Below are positions 10,518 to 19,302 of a stretch of 64,000 bases of DNA, one piece after another (positions within the stretch are counted from its first letter, which is position 1; the number at the start of each line of letters is the position of its first letter). The DNA lies in the NCBI GenBank assembly GCA_965216535.1, contig OZ244175.1, positions 7,378,001 through 7,442,000 of the forward strand, written 5' to 3'. The notes under the pieces are model-generated. The model ran no database searches. It saw nothing but the letters and a program-made list of their open reading frames with translations, and was not told the DNA's origin. A program made the position numbers and the translations under genes. The DNA is from Hoeflea_A sp965216535. Lineage in GTDB: Bacteria > Pseudomonadota > Alphaproteobacteria > Rhizobiales > Rhizobiaceae.

Positions 10518-11717
10518 GTGAATGTGTTGCAATCCATCAGCACAGCCCCTTCGTGGGTGCCTCGCGAAAACGCGAGATACTTCGTGTATTGGCGCGTTTT
10601 TTACTTCCTTGCGGGAGTCACTCACGGCACTTCGATACTATTTTTTTTGAACCGGGAAGTTTGGCTCATGGCCTGGTTCAATGTTGGCAGTGTCATGGTG
10701 TTTACGACATGCATGCTGCTTTTGTATCGGGGATGGTTCCGAACGGCCTATTGGTTAGCACTGGCGGAGCTGGTTTCACACGCAATAACCGCTACGATAT
10801 CTGTCGGCGCCGAATTTGGAGCTCTGGACGCAATATTGCTGGTTCTCATTCTGCTTTATGTACAGCCTTTCTATCCGCTGATTTTGTCCCTGGTTCTTTC
10901 TGCACTCGTGTTGGCGGCAGCCGTGTTTACGCAGGAGTACATGCTGACCCATGCGCCTCTGTATCCCCACTTCCAGGTCACGTCCGGGGATCTCGCGGTG
11001 CGGGTTGTTTCTTGGCCGATATTGATGCTGGCGATGGTGGTGCCATTTATTCGAGCTGCCTCAAAAGCGGAAAGGGAGCTCGAGATCGCGCATAGCGAAA
11101 GTGAGCGCCTTTTGCACAACATCCTGCCCGCGAGTGTGGCCGACAGGCTAAAGGCGGGAGAAGATCTGATCGCAGACGAACACCCACGTGTTGCGATCAT
11201 GTTTGTCGATATCGTTGGCTTTACCGAGATGAGCCGAAATCAGGCGCCGGCAAAGATCGTCGAGTTCCTTAACAAGTTCTTCGTAGCGGTTGACGATCTC
11301 ATCGAACAACACGATGCCGAGAAAATTAAGACCATTGGCGATGCCGTAATGATCACCGTCGGTGCGCCAGTGCCTCATCCGCGCCCCGAAGACGAGGCGA
11401 TGGAGCTTGCTCGCGGCATTTTGGCTTCCGCAAATACTTTTGAGCGACCTGATACCGGAGAACCCCTTGTCGTCCGGATCGGGTTGCATTCCGGCCCTGC
11501 CGTAGCAGGCGTCATCGGAAAAGCAAAATTCGCTTATGATATCTGGGGCGAAACCGTGAATATTGCGGCGAGAATGGAGAGTTCCGGCGTTCCCGGTGCG
11601 GTTCAGGTTTCGGCGGTCTTCGCTTCACGTTTGACAAAACCATTCGAATTTGAGGACCAGCCAAGTGTCACCGTTGCCGGCAGCAGCGTCGATGCCTGCC
11701 TATACTTGCTGAAGTAG
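10518..11717 (+). CDS. membrane-bound class III adenylate/guanylate cyclase
   Basis: About 399 residues from a GTG at 10518, which has a GAGGAG ribosome site eight bases upstream; the frame is open to 10437. Six hydrophobic segments fill the N-terminal half. The second half is a class III cyclase domain. MFVDIVGFTEM carries the first metal-binding Asp, EKIKTIGDAVMI the second metal ligand and the purine-specifying Lys, and YDIWGETVNIAARME the base- and transition-state-binding residues. Lys plus Asp at these places favours ATP, so cyclic AMP is the likely product. It lies 95 bases behind the cytochrome gene; a functional link is not evident. Confidence 0.9.
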   Translation: MNVLQSISTAPSWVPRENARYFVYWRVFYFLAGVTHGTSILFFLNREVWLMAWFNVGSVMVFTTCMLLLYRGWFRTAYWLALAELVSHAITATISVGAEFGALDAILLVLILLYVQPFYPLILSLVLSALVLAAAVFTQEYMLTHAPLYPHFQVTSGDLAVRVVSWPILMLAMVVPFIRAASKAERELEIAHSESERLLHNILPASVADRLKAGEDLIADEHPRVAIMFVDIVGFTEMSRNQAPAKIVEFLNKFFVAVDDLIEQHDAEKIKTIGDAVMITVGAPVPHPRPEDEAMELARGILASANTFERPDTGEPLVVRIGLHSGPAVAGVIGKAKFAYDIWGETVNIAARMESSGVPGAVQVSAVFASRLTKPFEFEDQPSVTVAGSSVDACLYLLK

Positions 11718-11872
11718 CGGCTAAGAACTTGATGAAAGAAGCAGCCTTCTCTTGCAGCACAACATTCTGGTAAAACGGCCTCAATGCCATCATTCGCCAT
11801 CGTGGTAAAATTGTCGATTTCACTGGCCTGTGGCACAGTGGCCGTCAAGCAGATCAAATCGGCAAATCGGTC

Positions 11873-12514
11873 ATGTCTGGCAGGGCGGAAAGGGTTCTGG
11901 GTTGGGTCGCCACCATGGGTGGCGCGATTGCCTTTGTATTGATTGCGCCGTTTCTTGCCGGGGCGCTCTATGTTTTCCTGATGCCCGCCGGTTTTGGTGC
12001 AACCTGCGAACATCGCGACCGCTGGCTGCCGAACACCCCGCTGGATGCGAATTCCTATCGCGCCTATCTTCTCAACAAGGGGTGCAGCTACGCGGAGGCT
12101 CGCAGTCGAGAGGCCGCGACGATCTTCGTGTCGCAGGCGGACGTTGAACGGTTCGCCGATCCGAATTTCCAGCCCGTGGGAATTCATGACAGGATCAAGT
12201 TCGATACAATCGAATGGCAGGTGCGCAAGTTCAATGGCTTTCCAGTCAGATGGCAGAGCGATGACGATGACTGGCTTACTCGAAAGCTGAACGAGGGCTT
12301 GTCCTGGGGGGCAAATACCTCCATTCGAAACTTTACGATGTCGCTCAATGCTTCGGTTGATGCGTTTGTTCCCGCCTATAACCGGTATCCCCTGCTGAGG
12401 ACGCTGCTGTTGCTGGTCTATCTTGTGCTTGGGGCCGCTGTAACCGCTCTGGCCGGTTATCTGGTCGTGCGGATCGTCAGCCGAAAGAAGGCCGGCGCGG
12501 ATTCAGGCTCGTGA
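11873..12514 (+). CDS. hypothetical membrane protein
   Basis: 213 residues, no recognised family. One hydrophobic helix at residues 15-37 and another at about 172-200 bracket a soluble middle region that carries two Cys (near residues 45 and 71) and several Asp/Trp residues. The topology suggests two membrane anchors with a periplasmic domain. It lies between the cyclase gene and the convergent class II aldolase gene, with 155 bases upstream. Confidence 0.65.
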   Translation: MSGRAERVLGWVATMGGAIAFVLIAPFLAGALYVFLMPAGFGATCEHRDRWLPNTPLDANSYRAYLLNKGCSYAEARSREAATIFVSQADVERFADPNFQPVGIHDRIKFDTIEWQVRKFNGFPVRWQSDDDDWLTRKLNEGLSWGANTSIRNFTMSLNASVDAFVPAYNRYPLLRTLLLLVYLVLGAAVTALAGYLVVRIVSRKKAGADSGS

Positions 12515-12631
12515 GGAATCGCTCCCGACAGGTTCATGTGATCGGCAGCTTGTTCAATCGAAGTGATGCGACCGCATCGCGCGCGACGGCGGATGAGCAC
12601 GCCCGACGCATTTTTGTCATTGATTACGCCG

Positions 12632-13384
12632 TTACAGACCGGCATAGCCGGCCCGGGATACCCAATAGTCCCAAGCGCGCGCAAGAGGCATATCGCCTAG
12701 AAGCATAGCGTTCGCCTGGTCTATTTCGCCGTCTGTCAGTGGCTTGAGCTCACCAAGCGCCAAGGATTGTTGAACCAGAACTGCGTTGTCCTTCAGTCCA
12801 ATTGCAATCATACAGACGGCGCGCACATTTGCTGCCGCGCAAATGCAACCATGACCGCGCAGCAGCGCGACCTTGTTCTGTCCCAGCGCCCGCGACAACG
12901 AATGGCCCATGTCCATGCTATCGACCAGCATGTTGGTATCGCCGAACTCGTCCTGGCTGTCCCAGACAGGCACCTCTTTTCCGATTACCGAAGACATGTG
13001 AAAGATCGGCCGCAGGGAAACATTGTTCATCGTGAACGGGATGATGGCACGTGCGTGATGGTGTGCCACCGAGTTGACATCCGACCTGTCCTTGTAAATT
13101 GCCCCGTGAATGTGGCGCTCACTGTATGGGCTGCGATGGTCATCGCTTACCAGATCTCCGTCGAGCGTGAACTCCATGATGTCATCGCGGGTCACGTTAA
13201 ACGGGCTGCGGGAGCGAGATAGGAGATAACGGTCGTCGCGCAATGGGTGACGCACACTGATGTGCCCAAAGCTATCAATGACGTCCTCACTCGCGAGGAT
13301 CCTGTTGGCAAGAACCAATTCAATTATCGCAGCATCGACAATCCGTGTCTGGCTCTCAAGGTCGATCTCACCGGTCATCTGCAT
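12632..13384 (-). CDS. class II aldolase/adducin family protein
   Basis: 250 residues counted from the ATG at 13384, which has an AAGGA ribosome site; an in-frame TTG lies two codons earlier. The fold is that of fuculose-phosphate aldolase. Zinc-binding candidates are the His pair in VAHHHARAI (about residue 118) and the His in LRGHGCICA (about residue 175). Family members cleave aldol sugars or decarboxylate. It follows the ComB-like gene on the same strand after a 260-base gap, so co-transcription is possible but not certain. Confidence 0.85.
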   Translation of the reverse strand: MQMTGEIDLESQTRIVDAAIIELVLANRILASEDVIDSFGHISVRHPLRDDRYLLSRSRSPFNVTRDDIMEFTLDGDLVSDDHRSPYSERHIHGAIYKDRSDVNSVAHHHARAIIPFTMNNVSLRPIFHMSSVIGKEVPVWDSQDEFGDTNMLVDSMDMGHSLSRALGQNKVALLRGHGCICAAANVRAVCMIAIGLKDNAVLVQQSLALGELKPLTDGEIDQANAMLLGDMPLARAWDYWVSRAGYAGL

Positions 13385-13645
13385 CTCCAATCCTTACAAG
13401 GGTCAACGTAGAGAGGAAAACGCGCAGGTTAAATATAAACTATCGCTCCATAGCGCCGCTGACGGTTTGGGCATTTGCAAAGTGGTTCAAATCCAGGGTT
13501 AGGCCATTCAGATGAACGGTCGCTCTATCGTTGAATGTAAGCACTGGCAGCCCGGCTCAAAGCTATGAGAACGGCTTGCGGCCCGATCTCTTTGTTCTGC
13601 GCAATGGATTGACCAAGAGTCACGAAGTCAGGACTGAACCCAGCA

Positions 13646-14353
13646 TCACGTCGCGGCGACGTAGGAGTGTTCTCGTAAGACAGGGGCGCACGCCGAAACG
13701 TTGAATTTCGCGGCAATTTCGACGTCCTCGGGATATCCTCGTTCGCGTAACTCAAGACCTGATACCGAACCCATTAACCGGTTCAGCAAGTCCGGTCGCG
13801 CGGAACCAAAAGCATCCCGCGCAACAACAGCTTCCTGGGACAGCGAACCTGTAAGTTCGGAAATGATCGCGCCCGCGCCAATCAGGTCTTCGATCGCTGG
13901 TCTGAGACTTCCATCTTTCCAGCGTTCACCGGCTGGAATGACCGCAAGCGTGCCATTTCCCACTGTTTTCATTGCCTCTTTCGCGACGGCGGCAGCGTTG
14001 CGCAGACAACCGGCAAAAACAGTTTTTCTCTTTGCAGCAAACGAAAGATGCGACCCGTTTGGGGACGGCAACAACAAACGGGTTCCGTCAGGTATTTCCT
14101 GGAGAGTCGGAGCCGACAGGCTAAATCGTGCCGTTTTGTCCGAACGCTTCCCCGCAAGTTCCGCGTTCATACGAACAGCTTCTTCTGCGGCAGCTTGGCG
14201 ATCATGTATCGGGAAAGGGAAAACCTGCGCCCCATTTGAACAAGCCACGTCAACGCATGTTGAAAATGACAGAACGTCCACAACGATGAAGGCATTCGCG
14301 CGGTCAAACAGTGCCTCGATGCCCGACAAACCCCATTCGGAAATTACAAGCAT
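13646..14353 (-). CDS. comB: 2-phosphosulfolactate phosphatase (ComB) family protein
   Basis: 235 residues from the ATG at 14353; the frame is open to a GTG at 14392. Family blocks are clear: VVDVLSFSTC near the N terminus, LPSPNGS, GCLRNAAAVA, VIPAGERW, LRPAIEDLIGAGAI, and a C-terminal region with YPEDVEIAA and SACAPVL. In archaea ComB dephosphorylates 2-phospho-3-sulfolactate in coenzyme M synthesis. Bacterial copies occur without that pathway, and their role is usually unknown. Here no phosphosulfolactate synthase (ComA) is nearby. It is downstream of the acyltransferase/ATP-grasp operon on the same strand, after a 299-base gap. Confidence 0.85.
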   Translation of the reverse strand: MLVISEWGLSGIEALFDRANAFIVVDVLSFSTCVDVACSNGAQVFPFPIHDRQAAAEEAVRMNAELAGKRSDKTARFSLSAPTLQEIPDGTRLLLPSPNGSHLSFAAKRKTVFAGCLRNAAAVAKEAMKTVGNGTLAVIPAGERWKDGSLRPAIEDLIGAGAIISELTGSLSQEAVVARDAFGSARPDLLNRLMGSVSGLELRERGYPEDVEIAAKFNVSACAPVLREHSYVAAT

Positions 14354-14652
14354 TTGCCGGATTCCACACCACTTTTCGATAACTGACAACACCTATAGCT
14401 CTGCCCAGCCGATGTCGACAAAGTCTCCCCGCGCATCTGGGTCAGCCCAGCCGACCCAACGCGCGGTAGCTCAAGCGGAGTGGTTGGCTGTGTGCGTCAG
14501 CGCTTAACTTGTTGAGCTGAAACTACCTGGTACTGGGCGATCTTGCCCCCGGCATGGCGATCCGCCATTTCTGTTTTGGCGGAGGGACCTTGTCGATCCC
14601 AAGCGTTCCGGCTCCCTCCCGCAGACGCACGGATAGAGTGGCATTTGCGGCA

Positions 14653-15636
14653 TCACCCCCAACGGGTCTGCCGCTTCAAACAGTCAACAAACCAGCTTGA
14701 GGCGAAGGAAAGGATCTCCAACCGGGTCGGTGGGGATTGGCCCTGGTCCTCAACGGCCTTCCCGATCTCGATGCGCTGCAGGATGGATTGGCCGAGGGTG
14801 TCGAAGAATTTCGCGCTGTCATCGGGGTCCTGATAGGCCTCCAATGGCTCGGCGTGTGATCCATTGAGTTCCAAAACCCAGTACTCGTCGGTATGCGGAT
14901 TGCAGATCACGTCCACGCGACAATAGTTGAGCCCATCGACGCCGGACAATCTCGTTTCGACATCCGACACCCAGGAGGGTCGGTCGGTCACCGGTTCATA
15001 AGAAGCGCCCAGCCTGTAGGTGCCCAGTTCCGACAGAAGACGGTGTTCACCGTCCGGAAGCACTTCCTCGCCATCATGGCGTTTGAGGACCGCAGACAGG
15101 ACCTCGCCCTCACACACAGCCGAGGCAAGTTGCTCAATCGTGCTTTTTCCGTCCCCCACAATGGTGACCTTGCTTCTGCGCATGATGGATCGGGCCTTGA
15201 TTTCGCCCGCCGGCATCCGACTGAACATGATCGACAGCTCGTCGCCGGTGACAAAGGCCTGGACCAGGTAGCGGCGCTTGCGATCGGATTTCAGAAACGC
15301 GGCCAGTTGTGCCTCGTCTTTCAGCATGGAAATGCCCTTGGATCGAGCGCCGAACTCGGGCTTCGCTACCAGCCAGCCTGGGTGGTGCAGCAGGTTCTCC
15401 AGTTGCTCCGAGGATCTTCCGTCGCGTTCCAGGACAACATATTCCGGTTGCCGGACACCGATGCTCTGGAGCAGTTCGGTCAGAGCGATCTTTGAAAAGA
15501 CGAAGATGTCTTTTGGACCGAAGACCGGGTTCACATTGAACAGATGACGCAAACTCTGGCCTTTTGGGAGTGATCGATAGGATCTCCACAAGACCTTCGG
15601 GTAGCTTATCCAAAGAGGGGTAAAGCGGACATCCAT
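14653..15636 (-). CDS. ATP-grasp domain ligase
   Basis: 327 residues with the ATP-grasp order: an N-terminal lid with WLVAKPEFGARSKGI, then YLVQAFVTGDELSI, VVGDGKST-like (TIVGDGKSTIEQL), and the Mg-binding C-terminal block RVDVICNP / YWVLELNGSH. The IVGDGKST segment resembles cyanophycin synthetase and D-Ala-D-Ala ligase type enzymes, which couple a carboxylate to an amine through an acyl phosphate. It begins four bases after the N-acyltransferase stop, so it is part of that operon. An amide-forming step on an acylated amino acid is a reasonable inference, not shown. Confidence 0.82.
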   Translation of the reverse strand: MDVRFTPLWISYPKVLWRSYRSLPKGQSLRHLFNVNPVFGPKDIFVFSKIALTELLQSIGVRQPEYVVLERDGRSSEQLENLLHHPGWLVAKPEFGARSKGISMLKDEAQLAAFLKSDRKRRYLVQAFVTGDELSIMFSRMPAGEIKARSIMRRSKVTIVGDGKSTIEQLASAVCEGEVLSAVLKRHDGEEVLPDGEHRLLSELGTYRLGASYEPVTDRPSWVSDVETRLSGVDGLNYCRVDVICNPHTDEYWVLELNGSHAEPLEAYQDPDDSAKFFDTLGQSILQRIEIGKAVEDQGQSPPTRLEILSFASSWFVDCLKRQTRWG

Positions 15637-15640
15637 CGGT

Positions 15641-16330
15641 CTACAGATTGAACTCCTCCGGGACCAGGCTGGTCAGCAGGCACAGCCGGTTGCCGAATGA
15701 CGGCCAACGAGCCAACGGCCCGAAGCGCGCGCCTATGCTCAAATAAGCTCGAACCGTGCTCAATCTTATGTGTGTGTCGGTCTCCGAACCCAGATCCGCT
15801 TCAGCAGAACAGGAGGCTTTATCCAATCGACCTGAAATCCGTGGCTGGAAGTGCCCGGTTCTTTGGCAAGGAGCACTCGATCGGGCAATTTCGGAGTCGT
15901 GCAGAAGCTCGCACTCCCGACCTGCAGGTGGCGTTATCATACCCAACGTGAGCATCGGTTTTGACAAGCTCGCCGACAAGTCAAAGAGGTATCTCCAAAA
16001 AAACCTTGGCACGACTATGCTGCGGGCGTTTTCGTGAACGCAGAGCCGTCCCACTTCGAGCACTTCATAGTCGTCAAATTCACTCTGGTTGAAACGAAAG
16101 ACCGAGTTCACCGGTGATATTGTCTGACGATCGAGGCTGTCTTCAACGGAAGACCAAAACAAGACCCGATAGTAACCGATCAGGTCACCGCGGTGAAAGG
16201 CCAGGAGGTGCCTGCTGCAGTCATCGGTCATGCCCCACTCATCCTCGCCATAGGAGAGCCGCCGCAGATCGACAATGTCCGAACGGACACTGTCAGCAGC
16301 GTCATGACCTGACAGAAGCTCCACCTTCAC
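15641..16330 (-). CDS. GNAT-fold N-acyltransferase, OlsB/FeeM-like
   Basis: 229 residues resembling ornithine-acyl-carrier-protein N-acyltransferases and N-acyl amino acid synthases. There is an early Arg/Tyr-rich strand (DLRRLSYGEDEW), a domain core with LIGYYRVLF, and the marker EVGRLCVHENAR near residue 93. The C terminus has the family-like RAYLSIGARFG. Residues about 135-185 are unusually rich in Ser, Arg and Cys and fit the family less well. The gene overlaps the acyltransferase gene by 29 bases and abuts the ATP-grasp gene. Predicted action: acylation of an amino group with a fatty acyl chain from acyl carrier protein. Confidence 0.7.
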   Translation of the reverse strand: MKVELLSGHDAADSVRSDIVDLRRLSYGEDEWGMTDDCSRHLLAFHRGDLIGYYRVLFWSSVEDSLDRQTISPVNSVFRFNQSEFDDYEVLEVGRLCVHENARSIVVPRFFWRYLFDLSASLSKPMLTLGMITPPAGRECELLHDSEIARSSAPCQRTGHFQPRISGRLDKASCSAEADLGSETDTHIRLSTVRAYLSIGARFGPLARWPSFGNRLCLLTSLVPEEFNL

Positions 16331-17108
16331 GATCTAAAACCCGCTCAACCGATTGCCTCACTGAGTTCGCGTAAGCCGCGATATTCTCTGAGTCTTCCCT
16401 CCTGCGAAATGTCTCCCTTACATGGCAAACCAATCCGCTCGAATGATGGCGAAAGAATTCAGAAGGAAGACGCAATCCAGCCAAGTCACCAAAGATTAAG
16501 GCCAAAATATAGAAGAGTGCAGAATTTCTGCCTGAGAAATGAACCGGACATATTGCGGCGTCCTTTCGTTCCGCCAAGCTTATGAACCCGGGATGCCATG
16601 TCAAATCGCGAATTTGCCACGACTTGTAGTCAAATCGCGAGCATCGCCTGGCCGGAAAAATGAACAGATTGTCGAACTCTTTTCCCCACCCGGTCAGGAT
16701 GCTTCTGATCGGTCGCGAATTTGCCTGGCGGTCGCCGTAAACATCAACAAAATTCACGCGCCCCTTAAAGGCTGGCGGAACCGAAATCGTTCTGTTGGCC
16801 AGAATTCTGTACGGCCGTTCAAGGCTCTCGAGCAGTCGAAAGGCCGCGACGATATCCGCACCACCCAATGGATGATTGGCAACGAATGCAACCGGGCCGG
16901 AAACAGGGACATTTTCAAGCCCCGAGATCGAGTAGGCTCCGCAAACTGTTTCCAACTTCCGAAGGGCCGGCTCAATGTCGTCATCGAGTTCCTCCATCAG
17001 TTTGTTCAGGCGCGGAAAGCCCGCGATCCGCTCCACCGCGGCGACGCAGATATCGGGGACAGACGAAAAGACGCGGGTGCGTTTCAGCGACAAGAAAGGT
17101 GGGTTCAT
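16302..17108 (-). CDS. lysophospholipid acyltransferase family protein (PlsC/OlsA-like)
   Basis: 268 residues. The acyltransferase block I reads ANHPLGGAD near residue 77, a variant of the HxxxxD catalytic motif as seen in hemolysin/OlsA-like members; later blocks include NLFIFPA and CPVHFSGRNS. The enzyme would esterify a 3-hydroxyacyl or lyso-lipid hydroxyl. It is the first gene of the minus-strand operon with the N-acyltransferase and the ATP-grasp ligase. It is divergent from the patatin gene across 189 bases. Base composition drops to lower GC here than in the surrounding genes, a hint of transfer. Confidence 0.82.
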   Translation of the reverse strand: MNPPFLSLKRTRVFSSVPDICVAAVERIAGFPRLNKLMEELDDDIEPALRKLETVCGAYSISGLENVPVSGPVAFVANHPLGGADIVAAFRLLESLERPYRILANRTISVPPAFKGRVNFVDVYGDRQANSRPIRSILTGWGKEFDNLFIFPARRCSRFDYKSWQIRDLTWHPGFISLAERKDAAICPVHFSGRNSALFYILALIFGDLAGLRLPSEFFRHHSSGLVCHVRETFRRREDSENIAAYANSVRQSVERVLDREGGASVRS

Positions 17109-17297
17109 CTTACGAACTCATCTGCACGATGCGCGATTGGAACGGTCAACTTTCTCTCCGGACAATTGGCTGCCAGCGGGCCAGACGATCGCTTTACAAG
17201 CCACACCTCAAGACATAGCATCAATCATCGATTGCACACCGGAGCGGAAACCTTGAAAGTTGCGCCTGCCCTTCACCTGTTGCGGGATGCATAGTGC

Positions 17298-18434
17298 GTG
17301 TTTCAGGTCCTTTGGTACAGCTATGTGGTCATAGCATCACTCTCTTTCCTGCTTGTTGTGTACATCGCTGGAGCGTTTGTCACGAGTGGCAGATGGGCCG
17401 AAAATAGCCACTCGCTTCCAGCCTATGGTGCGGCTCAGGGACCTGGAATAACTTTTGCGACCGACGCACCCGGCCGGATCAGGATCCTGGTGGTCAATGG
17501 CGGAGGCATGCTCGGGATGTCCGATCTGGTCATTTTGAGCGAGATCGAAGAACGATCGGGCAAGCAGATTTATGAGCTCTTTGACTTCTTCGCTGGCTCA
17601 TCCACCGGGGCGATCGTTTCGACTCTTCTGTTGATGCCGCAGGATGCAACGGGCCGACCCATGACCGCCAAGAAGGCGCTCGAAACCTACGAGACCTTCG
17701 CAACCAGGGTCTTTTCGAATTCGACATTGCACCGGTTGAAAACCGGCTTTGGTCTGTTCGGACCCATCTTTGAAAACGCCCAGCGTATCCAGATCGCCCA
17801 GCAACTGTTCAAGGAGAAGACGTTTAGCGATTTGCGCCGCCCGGCGATGTTTCCTGCCTATTCTCAACAGGAAGAGGGAATAAGGCTCTTTCGGAACTGG
17901 CAGCCGGCTGAGTCAAACCTATTGGTGTCATCCCTTTTGGCGGCGGTTACGGCAGCGCCAGCAGTCTTTCCGTTTATCAATCTGGAGGGGTATTCCGACG
18001 AGACATCCTTCTTTGGCGATGCAGGCGTGATGCTGAATGCACCAGGCGAAGTCGCCTATCTGCAGGCGCGGGAACAGCTCCCGAACCTGAGAGAAGTGAT
18101 CGTCGTCACCATCGACACCCGCAACCCGCTCAACATTCCTGATGAAACCACCACACATGGAGGGCTGATGGAATGGTTCATCCCGCTCGTCAAGATGGCG
18201 ATCACCGGCGAGGCCTATGTCAGCAATCACATTCTCAAAGCGCAGTCGGCCTTTGATGACTCAGCCGTGGATGTGAACGCGTTTGCGCTGGTTGCAAAGA
18301 TTGAAGAAGGCGTCAGCGTGTACGCCACCGACGCGCAAACAGTTTCAACGATCATGGCCGCGGGGCGAAATTTTGTTTCCGAAAACGGCGATATAATCGA
18401 TCAGGCGATAGCGGCGCTCGAGGGGAAGAGCTGA
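17298..18434 (+). CDS. membrane-anchored patatin-like phospholipase family protein
   Basis: 378 residues from a GTG start at 17298. One transmembrane helix at residues 6-28 anchors it. The patatin fold then shows an oxyanion loop NGGGMLGM (near residue 74), the nucleophile elbow GSSTG (about residue 103) and the dyad Asp in FGDAGV (about residue 238). Ser-Asp lipases of this type release fatty acids from membrane lipids. It is divergent from the acyltransferase operon, so it may turn over the same lipid; that is inference from position. Confidence 0.85.
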   Translation: MFQVLWYSYVVIASLSFLLVVYIAGAFVTSGRWAENSHSLPAYGAAQGPGITFATDAPGRIRILVVNGGGMLGMSDLVILSEIEERSGKQIYELFDFFAGSSTGAIVSTLLLMPQDATGRPMTAKKALETYETFATRVFSNSTLHRLKTGFGLFGPIFENAQRIQIAQQLFKEKTFSDLRRPAMFPAYSQQEEGIRLFRNWQPAESNLLVSSLLAAVTAAPAVFPFINLEGYSDETSFFGDAGVMLNAPGEVAYLQAREQLPNLREVIVVTIDTRNPLNIPDETTTHGGLMEWFIPLVKMAITGEAYVSNHILKAQSAFDDSAVDVNAFALVAKIEEGVSVYATDAQTVSTIMAAGRNFVSENGDIIDQAIAALEGKS

Positions 18435-18491
18435 GTCTTGGCGCGCTCGTAGCTGCGCAGGCGAACCATCAACAGCAGGCTCCCAAGGAGC

Positions 18492-19076
18492 TCATTTGAT
18501 CGCGGTTATGGCGGCCCATTGAGTTGGCTTACGGTCGTAACCACCTCCCAACCAGGTTTCTGTTTCCAGGGTGCTCCAGGCTGCGGTTTCTTGCCATATC
18601 GCCGCTAGCTCGTCCTGGGGCAGGAAGTTGTAGTAGCGTCCGAGAGCGTCTGTCCCTTCATTGGTCCCAAGCTTGAAGCTTGCCCATACGACCCCGTTGG
18701 TGCGCAAAGCGCGATGGATCCTCTCGATCACATCCGGGAGGTCAGCCCTGGGAGTGTGTGTCAGCGCCGCGCAAGCGTAGACGCCGTCATACATCTCTAC
18801 GGCATCAAGTTCGGTAAACAACATGGTTTTGACCGGCTGACCAAGCCGTTGCGAAGCGATCGCGGCGAGTTCCGACGAACCGTCGGTGGCATCCAGGTCA
18901 AATCCGGATCCGAGTATGGCGGCAGCCTCAACACCGCCGCCGGTTCCCAACTCCAGAATTTTACCCGCCGCTTTGCAACGCTTCAGGAAGGCAAACAACC
19001 TGGGATCGGGCGTATCCTTGTCGGCAGCATACTCCTGGGCAGCAGACCTGTAGAAGTTCATTGTTGTGTTGGTCAT
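18492..19076 (-). CDS. class I SAM-dependent methyltransferase
   Basis: 194 residues with a Rossmann-like SAM-binding glycine motif, ILELGTGGG (near residue 39), an acidic residue ending strand 2 (LDATDGS), and a motif IV-like segment YDGVYACAALTH followed by RALRTNGVVWASF. No substrate domain is present. It is convergent with the patatin gene and divergent from the immunity-type gene. The substrate is not predictable. Confidence 0.85.
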   Translation of the reverse strand: MTNTTMNFYRSAAQEYAADKDTPDPRLFAFLKRCKAAGKILELGTGGGVEAAAILGSGFDLDATDGSSELAAIASQRLGQPVKTMLFTELDAVEMYDGVYACAALTHTPRADLPDVIERIHRALRTNGVVWASFKLGTNEGTDALGRYYNFLPQDELAAIWQETAAWSTLETETWLGGGYDRKPTQWAAITAIK

Positions 19077-19302
19077 CGAACGCTGTCGGTCTCAATTGGT
19101 CTTTGATCTTAAGCGCGGCAATTGTGGAGAGTTGGTGGCTGCTCTTGACGTTCAGCACCGTGGAGTTAACCAGCCCGGACATTGTGCGCAACCTTCTGCC
19201 GCTTGAATTCGCCTTGACTGAAGACAATTCCGAATCGCCTCACTTGAGCCACCAACAAATCGCAAGACAACAGCCTTACGACGAGATTATCGGGAGTGAC
19301 AT

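Noticed and set aside
13525..13755. Small minus-strand frame overlapping the end of the ComB-like gene, considered as a frameshifted continuation
   Set aside because: The ComB-like product is already full length with the normal C-terminal motif; nothing convincing remains in 13391-13645.
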